A stretch of 64,000 nucleotides of DNA. Source: Methanomicrobium sp. W14 (GTDB lineage: Archaea; Halobacteriota; Methanomicrobia; Methanomicrobiales; Methanomicrobiaceae). Location: the NCBI RefSeq assembly GCF_017875315.1, contig NZ_JAGGMM010000002.1, positions 186,001 through 250,000 of the forward strand, read 5' to 3'. Positions 41,664 through 50,127 of the stretch are shown piece by piece. Positions within the stretch are counted from its first letter, which is position 1, and every line of letters begins with the position of its first letter. Made by a program: the position numbers and the translations under genes. The notes under the pieces are model-generated. The model was not told the origin of the DNA. It did no database searches and was given only the letters and a program-made list of their open reading frames with translations.

Positions 41664-42449
41664 ATGATATGTAAATTTAAAAAAGGTTGGATTGTGGTGA
41701 GACAGGAGTTTAAACTGATTTCCGGCGTTCTGCTGATGGTTGTATTTTTGATATCCTTTTATACTGCATCAGCATCTTCTGTTGAGTACTCCGTCCAGAG
41801 CTGGGAAAACTCCCCTCCGGTGGGAGATTCTCTGGCGCCTGACCCCCTTGAGCTGTGGCAGGTTTCACCTCTTATGCTTGCCGCGGTAATGCTTGTTGCG
41901 ATATCCCCGTCTCTGGTTGTCCCGGCACAGATTATCCTTACCGGCCTTGGTTTAACGATGCTCAATTTCAGGCGCGTGAATAATAAAGCAGTTCTTGACA
42001 ATGAGTTGCGTGGAAGCATATACAGTTTTATCGTGGAAAATCCCGGGGTATGTTTTACCGGAATAGAAAAAGAGGTTGGTGTCAACAAAGGTACTCTTGA
42101 GTATCATCTTGGAATGCTTCGTCGCGGGCATAAAATATATGTATTCACGAAGAATAGGCGCAGTTTCTACTTTGAGAATTCCGGAAGATATTCAGCAGGT
42201 GAGATGGAAATGCTTTCGGTTATCAGAAACGATACCGAACGTGCAATATGCGGATATCTTTACGAGTGCCCGGGAGCGTCAAGAAACGACATTGTGTCAT
42301 TTGCAAGGCTGACGTGTTCGACCGTATCGTGGCATATGAAAAGGCTTTGTGACTCCGGGGCCGTTTTCCCAACAAAAGACGGAAAATTCATAAGCTATCA
42401 CCTGTCTTCTCCTGCAAAAAAAATAGTCGAGATGATATCCGACCAGTAG
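41664..42449 (+). CDS. Membrane-anchored double winged-helix transcriptional regulator
   Basis: Two hydrophobic segments (about residues 16-36 and 66-98) precede two winged-helix domains. The first has FIVENPGVCFTGIEKEVGVN and LEYHLGMLRRGHKIYVF; the second has ICGYLYECPGASRNDIVSFA and SWHMKRLCDSGAVFPTK. This architecture is common in methanogens and suggests a one-component regulator sensing at the membrane. The segment between the two hydrophobic parts is extracytoplasmic. It sits upstream of the pilus region and could regulate it; that is inference from position. GTG at 41694/41697 is an alternative start. Confidence 0.82.
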   Translation: MICKFKKGWIVVRQEFKLISGVLLMVVFLISFYTASASSVEYSVQSWENSPPVGDSLAPDPLELWQVSPLMLAAVMLVAISPSLVVPAQIILTGLGLTMLNFRRVNNKAVLDNELRGSIYSFIVENPGVCFTGIEKEVGVNKGTLEYHLGMLRRGHKIYVFTKNRRSFYFENSGRYSAGEMEMLSVIRNDTERAICGYLYECPGASRNDIVSFARLTCSTVSWHMKRLCDSGAVFPTKDGKFISYHLSSPAKKIVEMISDQ

Positions 42450-42654
42450 GAATCTGTTTTAAATCCTGTAATAAAAAATAATCTTTCCCGGATTCCAAAA
42501 CCTTTTTGAAGTTAAATTTAGAAGCTGCCTATATTTTTCCTGATGGCGGGAGTGCTTTGAGGGGCAGCAGGTGTTTCTGCACTTTAATGTGCATTTCTTT
42601 TCGTGCAGGTTGTCCCTTTTTTCAGCCCATTTTACAAGAGGTATAACTGATAAA

Positions 42655-42739
42655 CGCCGAGAAGGAGATTTGAACTCCCGAGGTGCAGAGCACCAGTGGC
42701 TTTCGAGGCCACCGCCTTTCCGGACTAGACTATCTCGGC
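42655..42739 (-). tRNA. tRNA-Ser (CGA)
   Basis: Read on the minus strand: acceptor GCCGAGA with TCTCGGC and discriminator G. The anticodon arm is GTGGC-CTCGAAA-GCCAC (anticodon CGA). The long variable arm (GGTGC-TCT-GCACC) is diagnostic of a class II tRNA, and the T loop is TTCAAAT. No CCA is encoded. No intron is seen. 85 nt. Confidence 0.95.
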
Positions 42740-42922
42740 AAAGTAAAGACAAAAAACGTAATGCCTTTTTTGCACACCGTTTTAAGCATACATATTGTGC
42801 TGTATTTACTGATAAAAATAACGTTGTGTTGTTCGGTTGCTTAAAACGATGTTATTGAAATCCGGGTGATGCCTGTCTGGCATTGGACATTTAAGGATTT
42901 ATCGTCAGGTGTTTTCGTTTTT

Positions 42923-43372
42923 TTAAGCCTGGAGACTGGTCTCGCCTGAATAAATTGTGTTTTTACCGCTTACAAGCCTCACAGTCTCTCCTCCTTTAAG
43001 TGTGATACTGCTGGTTTTGTAAACGTCGACGGTAATATTGTCGCCAAGGTCAAAGGATTCACCTTTCATTGAAAAGCCCTCGTCTGAAGGCTTTATAGTA
43101 TAAGTATGGGTATCCTTCCCTTCTCCCTGTATAACAATTACCCTGATTTCAGACTTTTTTATCCAGTCTCCGCCCTTGTGCCATAATGTTATGGTGTTGT
43201 CCTGTATTGAGTAATTCATCCGGATATCAACGGTATCACTTCTCTCTGACGGCAGAAGGCCAAGAAGAGTTACGGAAAAAAGTGAGACAAGCAGAATCGC
43301 AAGTGCGACCATCATCATTTCCCCCACAACCGGAGATAATGCCTCACAATTTTCTTCCGCATCAAAATCCAT
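42923..43372 (-). CDS. Archaeal type IV pilin-like protein
   Basis: A class III signal-peptide start is followed by a hydrophobic helix (EALSPVVGEMMMVALAILLV). Cleavage is expected just before LSPVVGE. The 149-residue globular part is beta-rich with no cysteine. Compared with the other pilins in the region the motif is SPVVGEMMM rather than SPVIGVMLM, so it may be a minor or differently processed pilin. It stands alone, downstream of the glycosylase on the same strand but separated by 130 bp. Confidence 0.75.
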   Translation of the reverse strand: MDFDAEENCEALSPVVGEMMMVALAILLVSLFSVTLLGLLPSERSDTVDIRMNYSIQDNTITLWHKGGDWIKKSEIRVIVIQGEGKDTHTYTIKPSDEGFSMKGESFDLGDNITVDVYKTSSITLKGGETVRLVSGKNTIYSGETSLQA

Positions 43373-43506
43373 ATTGTTTGTTCCTGATAAAATTTATTGG
43401 TATATATTATGGCGGGTCTGCCGGATATTTGTTTTGGTACTCAGCAAAAATAAAAGGAAAAACGTTTTTTGCTGGTATATTTCTTTAATAATCAAAAAAG
43501 TGATTG

Positions 43507-44391
43507 TCAGGTTATTTTGAAGAACCTTTTCTGGCGCAGACGTTCTGCAAAGAGGTACTCAAGGGCATATCCGGAATATTCCCCAAAATAATCCCTTGCG
43601 TTGTTTTTTATTATTCTGTCGGTTGTTGCATCAAATATTTTAACGGGTGGAAGACCGGACAGATATGTCTCAAAGAAATACTTTCTTATGTGGGAGTCAA
43701 CTGGAAAAACACTGTAGCACTTAAATGAAAACAGAAGTATCCATTCGGCGACGTTTGGCTTAATCCCCTTGAAATTGCAAAGATACGATATCGCGTCGTT
43801 GTTGCTCATATTTAGTATCCTGTTTGTCCACAGCGGGTCTTCTGATGTTTTTTCAGCGGCAAGATAGATGTTTTTGGCTTTATACCCTATATTGCATGAT
43901 TTGAGTGCAGATATTCCTTTTTCAAGGATATTCGCAGCTGAAGGGTATGTGTGAAATGTCATATCGTCAAGCTCTATGGGCTCCCCCAGTTTATTTGAAA
44001 TTCTTGTAAAACTGTCCACCTTTGGTATAACACGCTTTTTGTTTACCGATAGCTGAAAGCACAGGCACTCCCACGGGTCCTGTACTGTTATTCTCAACCC
44101 GTAGTTTTTTTCAATTGCCTTTTTCATGTTCGGGTCGTCCGGGAAATGGTTATAAAACCCTTTGATATCATATTCGAGAGAGAAATATTCCCTGCAGAAT
44201 TTTTCCGAGCACCCTGAAAAGTAAAGAATATTACCATCCTGCCTGATCTTTATTACCGAGTCCTTTACGACCCCGTACCACCATCCGGTCTTCCTGTTAT
44301 ATGCCCACCGCGGGGCCTGGCCAAGGGAAAGTGTTTTATTCAGGTTAAATGGGCATTCTGCATGAATCTCCATTGATCTGTAGCCGTCCAT
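43507..44391 (-). CDS. ogg: 8-oxoguanine DNA glycosylase/AP lyase (OGG1 type)
   Basis: Removes oxidised guanine from DNA and nicks the abasic site. The N-terminal domain has AECPFNLNKTLSLGQAPRW, matching OGG1's start. The HhH-GPD region has CNFKGIKPNVAEWILLFSF with catalytic Lys211 and SVFPVDSHIRKYF with Asp232. The length of 294 residues is typical of archaeal OGG1. In anaerobic methanogens it deals with sporadic oxidative damage. It lies between pilin genes on opposite strands, with no operon partner. Confidence 0.87.
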   Translation of the reverse strand: MDGYRSMEIHAECPFNLNKTLSLGQAPRWAYNRKTGWWYGVVKDSVIKIRQDGNILYFSGCSEKFCREYFSLEYDIKGFYNHFPDDPNMKKAIEKNYGLRITVQDPWECLCFQLSVNKKRVIPKVDSFTRISNKLGEPIELDDMTFHTYPSAANILEKGISALKSCNIGYKAKNIYLAAEKTSEDPLWTNRILNMSNNDAISYLCNFKGIKPNVAEWILLFSFKCYSVFPVDSHIRKYFFETYLSGLPPVKIFDATTDRIIKNNARDYFGEYSGYALEYLFAERLRQKRFFKIT

Positions 44392-44489
44392 ATTTTACGC
44401 CGTTTTTTTTATTCAGATAAGTAGGTAACATCATAAATTATTAATTGTTCAGGGACAATCTGTAATATTAAATTGTTAAACAACAAACT

Positions 44490-45107
44490 ATGATTAAAAA
44501 AACCATATCTTATGAGTATTCCTTCATGGGCGGTCCGAATGCACGGGAAATGCCTGACCTTGCGGTGTCGCCCGTTATCGGTGTAATGCTGATGCTTGCA
44601 ATAACTATCGTTGTCGCAGCCACATTGTCCGCATTCATAGGCGGCGCCTCGACTGGTTACGAAAAAACACCGCAGTTGAGTCTGGACGTTGTATGCGACG
44701 GGTCGGGGGACGATTTCAATCTTGTATTCGAGCATAGGAGTGGTGATTATCTTAAGACTGAAGACCTCAAAATTGTGTCCTGGGTAAAAAATGCCGACGG
44801 GAAGATGGTCAAACATGAACAGACGAAGGACTCGTACCTGACTGATGTTGACGGCACAGGTTTAAGGCTTCCGTATATCTATGATTCGCAGGACGGGACA
44901 GATTCTTCTCTTGAATTTGGAGATGCAGTCTGGAAAGCGGGGATGTCTGCCGGGACGGGGGACCTTAAGGCAACAGCGGATTTTTTAGGTTTGGCGGACG
45001 GCAGTGAACTTGAAGACCTTATTGATTCAGGTGAGTCTGTTGAGATAGACATTGTGTATCTTCCAAGCGGGAATACAATCTTTAAAAAGGAGTTCATACT
45101 CGTGTGA
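44490..45107 (+). CDS. Archaeal type IV pilin-like protein
   Basis: The N-terminal leader MIKKTISYEYSFMGGPNAR precedes PDLAVSPVIGVMLMLAITIV, a class III signal peptide with hydrophobic helix. The processing site is expected before VSPVIG. The globular part has about 160 residues with polar, aspartate-rich segments typical of extracellular archaeal proteins. The leader is unusually long; ATG at 44526 is an alternative that shortens it. It is followed by a second pilin that starts 5 bases after its stop. Confidence 0.83.
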   Translation: MIKKTISYEYSFMGGPNAREMPDLAVSPVIGVMLMLAITIVVAATLSAFIGGASTGYEKTPQLSLDVVCDGSGDDFNLVFEHRSGDYLKTEDLKIVSWVKNADGKMVKHEQTKDSYLTDVDGTGLRLPYIYDSQDGTDSSLEFGDAVWKAGMSAGTGDLKATADFLGLADGSELEDLIDSGESVEIDIVYLPSGNTIFKKEFILV

Positions 45108-45112
45108 GGCTT

Positions 45113-45667
45113 ATGGAAAATATCGTTTCTTCTGATGACGGTGTGTCCGAAGTTTTCGGGGTGATGCTTCTTCTGACAATCACTATCATTGTGGCATGTA
45201 TAGTAAGCGTTTTTGCAGGAGGATTTTCGTTTTCCTCGTCCGAAGATACGATATCCTCAAATATTGCCGCTTCTGATTTCCATGTTCCTGGCGGCAGCGA
45301 CGATTATACGTATGTCGTATTCGACCTCATCAGCGGTGACCCGGTTTCCCTCAACGGGATAACTGTAAAGCTTGGTGTCCGTTCATCTGAAAAAGAGACT
45401 ACTGTTATAAGCAATTCCGACAATCCTTCCGGAAACGGTTTAGATGACTATATGGAAAGCTATGGGGACAAAAAAAGCAGAATAACAGTCGGCGGAAGAT
45501 TCATCCTTTATGCTGACGGGACAGATGATGACGGTGTATACTGGAAAAGCGAGGGGTCTTTAAACAGGTTTCACGTGGACTCAGATGATTTTCTGACCTA
45601 CCGGATTATTGATGATTCCACAGGAAGGCCGGTTTCTTCAGGGATGATAGCTGTTCCTGCTGTATAA
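45113..45667 (+). CDS. Archaeal type IV pilin-like protein (variant motif)
   Basis: The N-terminus MENIVSSDDGVSEVFGVMLL and following hydrophobic stretch LTITIIVACIVSVFAGG resemble a pilin, but the usual SPVIG is replaced by SEVFG, with Glu and Phe. The 187-residue protein ends in a beta-rich domain. It probably belongs to the same pilus as the preceding gene, as a minor component. ATG at 45113 is chosen over GTG at 45104 because the latter overlaps the upstream stop. Confidence 0.78.
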   Translation: MENIVSSDDGVSEVFGVMLLLTITIIVACIVSVFAGGFSFSSSEDTISSNIAASDFHVPGGSDDYTYVVFDLISGDPVSLNGITVKLGVRSSEKETTVISNSDNPSGNGLDDYMESYGDKKSRITVGGRFILYADGTDDDGVYWKSEGSLNRFHVDSDDFLTYRIIDDSTGRPVSSGMIAVPAV

Positions 45668-45818
45668 TTTTAATTTTTTTGTAGCCGTGCCAAATTTTTT
45701 TCAGATATTCTGGTTTAAAATATTTTTTTGATAATTTTTTCCTTTCCTGGATGTATTTACGGATAAGTTCTGTTCCTGTCTGTGACCCGGTCTTTAAGAG
45801 TTCATTTCCAAAGCGCAT
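45606..45818 (-). CDS. Doubtful 70-aa basic ORF overlapping a pilin 3' end
   Basis: A minus-strand ATG frame reads MRFGNELLKTGSQTGTELIR then KYIQERKKLSKKYFKPEYLK, a basic, helix-forming composition. It overlaps the pilin's last 60 bases. In-frame sequence continues upstream of the ATG to a TGA, and neighbouring frames also read protein-like. It may be the end of a decayed gene. No family is recognised. Confidence 0.25.
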   Translation of the reverse strand: MRFGNELLKTGSQTGTELIRKYIQERKKLSKKYFKPEYLKKIWHGYKKIKIIQQEQLSSLKKPAFLWNHQ

Positions 45819-45887
45819 ATTTTTGGCAGGTTTTGAGAGTTTCGCCTTTGAATATTTTCGATAATTTTGTCAGGTTTGTCTGAATCT

Positions 45888-45902
45888 GTGAATATTTTTC
45901 AC
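45888..45902. repeat. Palindrome, copy 1
   Basis: GTGAATATTTTTCAC, nearly identical to copy 2, followed by TATGAAAAAT that also repeats. The spacing of 71 bp between copies is close to seven helical turns. It may be a paired operator. Confidence 0.45.
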
Positions 45903-45958
45903 TATGAAAAATTATTTGGGAAGTTAGTTTCCGGTATAGCCATGAGAGAATATCTTCG

Positions 45959-45973
45959 GTGAAAATTTTTCAC
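45959..45973. repeat. Palindrome, copy 2
   Basis: GTGAAAATTTTTCAC is a near-perfect palindrome, followed by TTGAAAAAT. A TATA-like TTAATATAAG follows about 22 bases downstream. Confidence 0.45.
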
Positions 45974-46157
45974 TTGAAAAATCAATATCATAACCTTAAT
46001 ATAAGTTGTTTTAGATCAAACTATTTTGTCTCTACTGATCTTTTCAAAAGAAAATGGGGGCAGGGGGTCATCTGCTTTTTAATCTTGGAAAAGTGCTGAA
46101 AAAACAGCGAAAAAAGTCTCAAAAAAGGCTTTTTTGGAAAATCAGTACTGACGGAAT

Positions 46158-46185
46158 AAGGGTTTTTAAGGACCCTTGTTTTCTT
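46158..46185 (+). terminator. Terminator-like hairpin
   Basis: AAGGGT (46158-46163) and ACCCTT (46172-46177) flank an 8-base loop, then GTTTTCTT. It could end a small transcript initiated near 46020. Confidence 0.3.
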
Positions 46186-46271
46186 AAATGCCGGCAAACG
46201 GACCTGTACAATGAAAAAGTCCTGAAATGGGGGGTTGATTTTTAATCTTATCCCCGTATTTCCGGTGCACG

Positions 46272-46282
46272 CGTTTATTTAG
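46272..46282 (+). promoter_or_regulatory. TATA-like box for the beta-propeller gene
   Basis: GTTTATTTAGT is placed to give a transcript start near 46303 and a leader of about 50 nt carrying AGGAG (46342-46346) before the ATG. Confidence 0.35.
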
Positions 46283-46354
46283 TGTCCTGGCACCGCCTGG
46301 CACCACCCCGGCATAAGAACGAACTGAAAAGTATTGAATTCAGGAGTATAGTTA

Positions 46355-47767
46355 ATGGTAAAAAGAAATATAATGCTTATTATAGCAGGTTTAATGCTTC
46401 TGGCACTTTTTGTGCCTTCTGCAATGGCAGCAGACTACCAGAACAACGGGCAGTTCATTGCTTACTATGACAGTGACAAAGTCTCAAACGGAGTTTCTGA
46501 TGACGCTGCGACAACCTACTATAACGAAGGTATGAAAATGGCGTCCGCAAACGCCATAGCAACGCTTCAGAGTGTGTCTTCCAACGACTGGCCACAGTTT
46601 ATGTACAATGCGGCAAATGTCGGGAGTTCACCTTCAACCGGCCTTGTTTCAAACAACCAGTCTGTGACAAGCCTTGACGTAAATGCGATAGGCACAGTGA
46701 ATCCGGTTATCGCGGACGGGCATATATTTGTTTTAACTGGATATTCCGGTTTTGACGAGCCGAGCGGACTTACGCAGATATATCTTACCTGCATTGATGA
46801 GAGCACGCATTTAGTTGAGTGGAATTTCCCGCTTCCGCGTGATGTCCACTACGGTTCATGGTCTTCTCCTGCTACCGACGGGACATATGTATATGCTGTC
46901 TCTGACAACAAAGTGTATTGTGTCAATGTTGCAACCGGAAACGAAGTATGGGACTTCACCACGATTGGTAGCGTTATTTGCAACGGGGGCCCGACAATAG
47001 GCGGAAGCCATGTCTTCTGCAGCGACTGGTCTGGAAATTATTACTGCCTTGACAAGGACGACGGAGAACTGAACTGGATATTCAACAACACCTGCACACA
47101 GGATTATGACATGACTTATTCACAGGGCACCCCTGCGTATGATCCTGCAGGATATGTTTACCTGACTGGTTATGGATATTCTGACGGTGATCAGGCAGGA
47201 GAATTATATAAGGTAGATGTTTCTACAGGACAGGAAGTATGGGGTATTGAAGAGACTGGTCGCGGAGAATTTTGTGGTTCCGCGTCAATTGATGGCGATT
47301 ACGTCTATGTGACATCGTACTCTTTCTCAGGCAACGGTGCCCTTTACAAGTTTAGCAAGAGTGACGGTACCCGTCAGTTCCGTAAAACTATTGAGAGAAC
47401 AGATGCAACACCTGCTATAGACTCTGAAAATGGTCTTATTTATGTGTCAGGTGGATGGAACGGAGGAGAATGGGGCAGAGCTGCTCCTGGAGTTAGGTGC
47501 TATTACACCAACGGTACACTTAAGTGGAGCCGCCTGAATGAAGATATGGGTGGATGGACATGCTCTGTTGCACTTGCTGACGGATATGCATTTGTAGGAA
47601 AGGAGTCCGGTGATATGAGTACATTCTGCTACAATACGACTTACGCATTAAATGCTGAGACTGGTGCAACTGAATGGTTCTACCCTGCCGGAGGAGCGAC
47701 CGCAGCTATTGCAAACGGTAATGTTTACACTATCGGAAACGACGGAAATCTGTACATATTCGGATGA
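46355..47767 (+). CDS. Exported PQQ-type beta-propeller repeat protein
   Basis: The signal peptide is MLIIAGLMLLALFVPSAMAA. After a helical spacer the protein repeats blades with tryptophan-docking signatures: VYCVNVATGNEVWDFTT, YYCLDKDDGELNWIFN, LYKVDVSTGQEVWGIEE, ending LYIFG. Seven or eight blades fit the 470 residues. It is secreted and lacks an anchor. Such propellers bind partners rather than PQQ in archaea, and its position between pilin operons suggests a pilus-associated or adhesin role; that is inference. Confidence 0.8.
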   Translation: MVKRNIMLIIAGLMLLALFVPSAMAADYQNNGQFIAYYDSDKVSNGVSDDAATTYYNEGMKMASANAIATLQSVSSNDWPQFMYNAANVGSSPSTGLVSNNQSVTSLDVNAIGTVNPVIADGHIFVLTGYSGFDEPSGLTQIYLTCIDESTHLVEWNFPLPRDVHYGSWSSPATDGTYVYAVSDNKVYCVNVATGNEVWDFTTIGSVICNGGPTIGGSHVFCSDWSGNYYCLDKDDGELNWIFNNTCTQDYDMTYSQGTPAYDPAGYVYLTGYGYSDGDQAGELYKVDVSTGQEVWGIEETGRGEFCGSASIDGDYVYVTSYSFSGNGALYKFSKSDGTRQFRKTIERTDATPAIDSENGLIYVSGGWNGGEWGRAAPGVRCYYTNGTLKWSRLNEDMGGWTCSVALADGYAFVGKESGDMSTFCYNTTYALNAETGATEWFYPAGGATAAIANGNVYTIGNDGNLYIFG

Positions 47768-47799
47768 ATTCTGAATACACTGCACTATCCGGAAAATAA

Positions 47800-47825
47800 G
47801 AGATGATTAATTTCATCTCCTTTTT
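47800..47825 (+). terminator. Strong intrinsic-type terminator after the beta-propeller gene
   Basis: GAGATGA (47800-47806) and TCATCTC (47813-47819) form a perfect stem with a 6-base loop, followed by CTTTTT. Confidence 0.7.
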
Positions 47826-47829
47826 GCAT

Positions 47830-48207
47830 CAATGAATTTTGACTTCACTGAAAAGAAATCGTTGCATCATTATTTCTGAATTGATCCAACTATTATATCG
47901 GAGATATTGGTATTTTATGTAATCTTATTTTAGTCAAACCGGATTTCTCGGTAGTGTTATAGCTATACCAGTAATTTCGTAATGGTTAAAATCACAGGTC
48001 ATAGTGTTCTCCATAATTGTGTGATGTGCGTATAATTTTATTTTCAATGAAAAATCTCACTGTTGAAGTTCTGCGAATTCTGTCTTAAAAGATCTGGAAA
48101 TCATTGGTTAGTGAATATTTGAGTCTTGTTTCAAAAAAGTATTGCAGTTGATTCTTGCAAAAACTGCAATAAATTTAAAATTCGTGGATTGGTTTTTTGA
48201 GTTGTCT
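47830..48207. other. AT-rich intergenic stretch of about 380 bp
   Basis: Between convergent transcription units (beta-propeller and the six-pilin operon). No coding frame or repeat of note was recognised beyond short ATG frames under 15 codons. Confidence 0.4.
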
Positions 48208-48732
48208 TTATCTGAGTATAAACTTCCCTGTCTGTATTGCCTTTGAGCTTTCCTTATCGATTATCATATAATCGACGTGTGCATAGTATGGTATTGTGAA
48301 GTTGGTTTCAACATCGGTTGGCTGGAATACTAATAGTTTATTTGTTTCATCGTTTGTGTCGCATGTGAGAACCATCCTGTCTCCGCCGGCGATAAATCCG
48401 TCAGCGTCATTACCAAGTTCTGTGAGGTATTTGTAATCACGTTTTCCCATTTTATCAAGGTTTGACAGAGTTATGGTGCTATCGTTGTATTCCATCTGGA
48501 CAAGGACTTCGTCAAGTATCAGTTCGTCTCCTCCTGTGTCTTTGAATATTATCGTGCCATTTCCGTCAAGATCAGCACTAACTGTGAAAGCGGCTGTAGG
48601 GACTTTGTCTTCGGTTGCACTCATACCTCCTGCGAATGCAGAAACTACTGCTGCAATTATAATGGTTACAACTATCATCAGCATTACACCGATAACAGGT
48701 GATACAGCATCCTCTTCAACTGGGGACTTCAT
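48208..48732 (-). CDS. Type IV pilin, operon gene 6
   Basis: Leader MKSPVEEDAVSPVIGVMLMI then VVTIIIAAVVSAFAGGM, the canonical archaeal pilin N-terminus, cleaved before VSPVIG by a prepilin peptidase not encoded here. The mature part is 166 residues, beta-rich. ATG overlaps the preceding gene's stop (ATGA), so translation is coupled. Last gene of the six-pilin operon. Confidence 0.88.
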   Translation of the reverse strand: MKSPVEEDAVSPVIGVMLMIVVTIIIAAVVSAFAGGMSATEDKVPTAAFTVSADLDGNGTIIFKDTGGDELILDEVLVQMEYNDSTITLSNLDKMGKRDYKYLTELGNDADGFIAGGDRMVLTCDTNDETNKLLVFQPTDVETNFTIPYYAHVDYMIIDKESSKAIQTGKFILR

Positions 48733-49307
48733 TGTACTGTCACATCCTGGTCAACTATTGCTTTTTGAGAGCTGGTATCAACAAGTTTAATGTTGAAGGT
48801 ATCCCCAATATTTACATCAGAAACACCTATAATTCCACTAAACCCTTTTGGACTTCCAGATGAGAGGACCTGCCCGGTTTTCCACATAAAACTGCCAAAA
48901 TTTGTCTTTTCAGTGCCTACATCGCCTTCCTTAACATCAGTAAGATACGGTACTTTTCCGCTGACAATTTCACCTTTTGAATTTGTAAGGTCATCGACAT
49001 TAACTCCTGTTGACCTTTTTTGTACAGGAGCACCACCTGAATCAGTGTAACTTACGATAATTTTCAGGTTTGCAGTGTTTATCGAATCTCCTGATATGTG
49101 TTTGAAAGTAAGTATTGTATTGGTGTCTTCTTTTACGATTTTACACTGGATTGATGCAACCGGTGCAGTGTCCTGACCGCCGCTCATATCACTGGCAAAT
49201 GCCGAGACAACGGCTGCAATAACTACTGTTACAACTATCATCAGCATTACACCGATAACAGGTGAAACCGCGTCATTGGTTTTTATGATTTTAATAAGTT
49301 TCTTCAT
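48729..49307 (-). CDS. Type IV pilin, operon gene 5
   Basis: Leader MKKLIKIIKTNDAVSPVIG and hydrophobic helix. The leader has four lysines, more basic than its neighbours. The mature domain is 180 residues with Asp/Thr/Gly-rich loops. It follows the previous gene by 34 bases, the only gap in the operon, and has its own possible ribosome-binding sequence (GATTTGAAGTGAT). It overlaps the next gene by 4 bases. Confidence 0.88.
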   Translation of the reverse strand: MKKLIKIIKTNDAVSPVIGVMLMIVVTVVIAAVVSAFASDMSGGQDTAPVASIQCKIVKEDTNTILTFKHISGDSINTANLKIIVSYTDSGGAPVQKRSTGVNVDDLTNSKGEIVSGKVPYLTDVKEGDVGTEKTNFGSFMWKTGQVLSSGSPKGFSGIIGVSDVNIGDTFNIKLVDTSSQKAIVDQDVTVQ

Positions 49308-49341
49308 TTTTTCATCACTTCAAATCCATATTTCGTTTTTT

Positions 49342-50127
49342 TCAGTTATTGTCAGGGAAATAGATGTCTCCGCTTGCAAGTATTTCACCAGACGGTTTGT
49401 GCGATAGAACCCACTCATTTCCTGACCCTTTATCCATACCAAAACTTTCTCTTCCACCCGCCCATGATCCATCTCCGGTTCTGGCGCTCATTGCCCAGCT
49501 TTGATAGCCATCGTCAGTATAAAACTTGAACTGGTCCCCGGGGCGTATGATTGTATCTCCAGTAGTTTCAGGATTTATTTTAACGAAATACCTGTTAGAC
49601 TGATTTGTAGCCATTGCTTTCACATCGTCCAGCGTATAACTACTGTCTGAAATATCAATGCTGTATATTATATCTCCAGATGTGTCATAATCATCGCCAA
49701 CTTTTCCATCAGGAAGTGAATTTGTTGAAGCCTGGTCTCTTGTGACAGTGTAATCCACTAGGACATTGAAGTTATTTGAGGATACATCCATCTGGAGATC
49801 TTTAAGATCAATTGCGTCTCCACCTATGTTCGTAAAGAGAATTCCATGTTGTCCACCATTGGGAGAAATAGTGTACTTCTTAGAACTTGATTCGTCCAGG
49901 GGATCTTCTCCAGCACTGAGGTCATCAGGGCAGTAATATGTATATGTTACAGTCACTGGTTCTGCTGATGTCATAACCAGTTCTGACTGAAGATTTACAT
50001 TAGGGCCTGTTTTCTGGTCAAGATCCATATTTCCTGCAAATGCCGATACTGCCGCAGCAATTACAATTGTAACGACAATCATGAGCATGACTCCTATTAC
50101 CGGGGATACTGCCTCATCATTTTTCAT
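49342..50127 (-). CDS. Type IV pilin, operon gene 4 (largest)
   Basis: Short leader MKNDEAVSPVIG, then VMLMIVVTIVIAAAVSAFAGN. At 261 residues it is the longest pilin of the operon; the mature domain has about 250 residues and includes a central segment GGQHGILFTNIGGDAIDLKD. It ends in a GEILASGDIYFPDN strand resembling the ends of its neighbours. It overlaps the upstream gene by 4 bases. Confidence 0.88.
   Translation of the reverse strand: MKNDEAVSPVIGVMLMIVVTIVIAAAVSAFAGNMDLDQKTGPNVNLQSELVMTSAEPVTVTYTYYCPDDLSAGEDPLDESSSKKYTISPNGGQHGILFTNIGGDAIDLKDLQMDVSSNNFNVLVDYTVTRDQASTNSLPDGKVGDDYDTSGDIIYSIDISDSSYTLDDVKAMATNQSNRYFVKINPETTGDTIIRPGDQFKFYTDDGYQSWAMSARTGDGSWAGGRESFGMDKGSGNEWVLSHKPSGEILASGDIYFPDNN

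Larger units (their letters stand above)
45668..46354. other. Intergenic region of about 690 bp with paired palindromes
   Basis: Between the second pilin and the beta-propeller gene. It has no credible plus-strand gene (the 63-codon frame at 46054-46245 is AT-run driven). It contains two copies of GTGAAWATTTTTCAC, a TATA-like TTAATATAAG near 45995, a terminator-like hairpin at 46158-46177, a direct repeat CCTGGCACC at 46287-46304, and the promoter of the beta-propeller gene. Confidence 0.5.

Noticed and set aside
46054-46245. 63-residue frame upstream of the beta-propeller gene
   Set aside because: It passes through A-runs and a terminator-like hairpin; the composition is not coding-like.
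47830-48207. Small genes between the beta-propeller gene and the pilin operon
   Set aside because: All frames are shorter than 15 codons and lack start signals.
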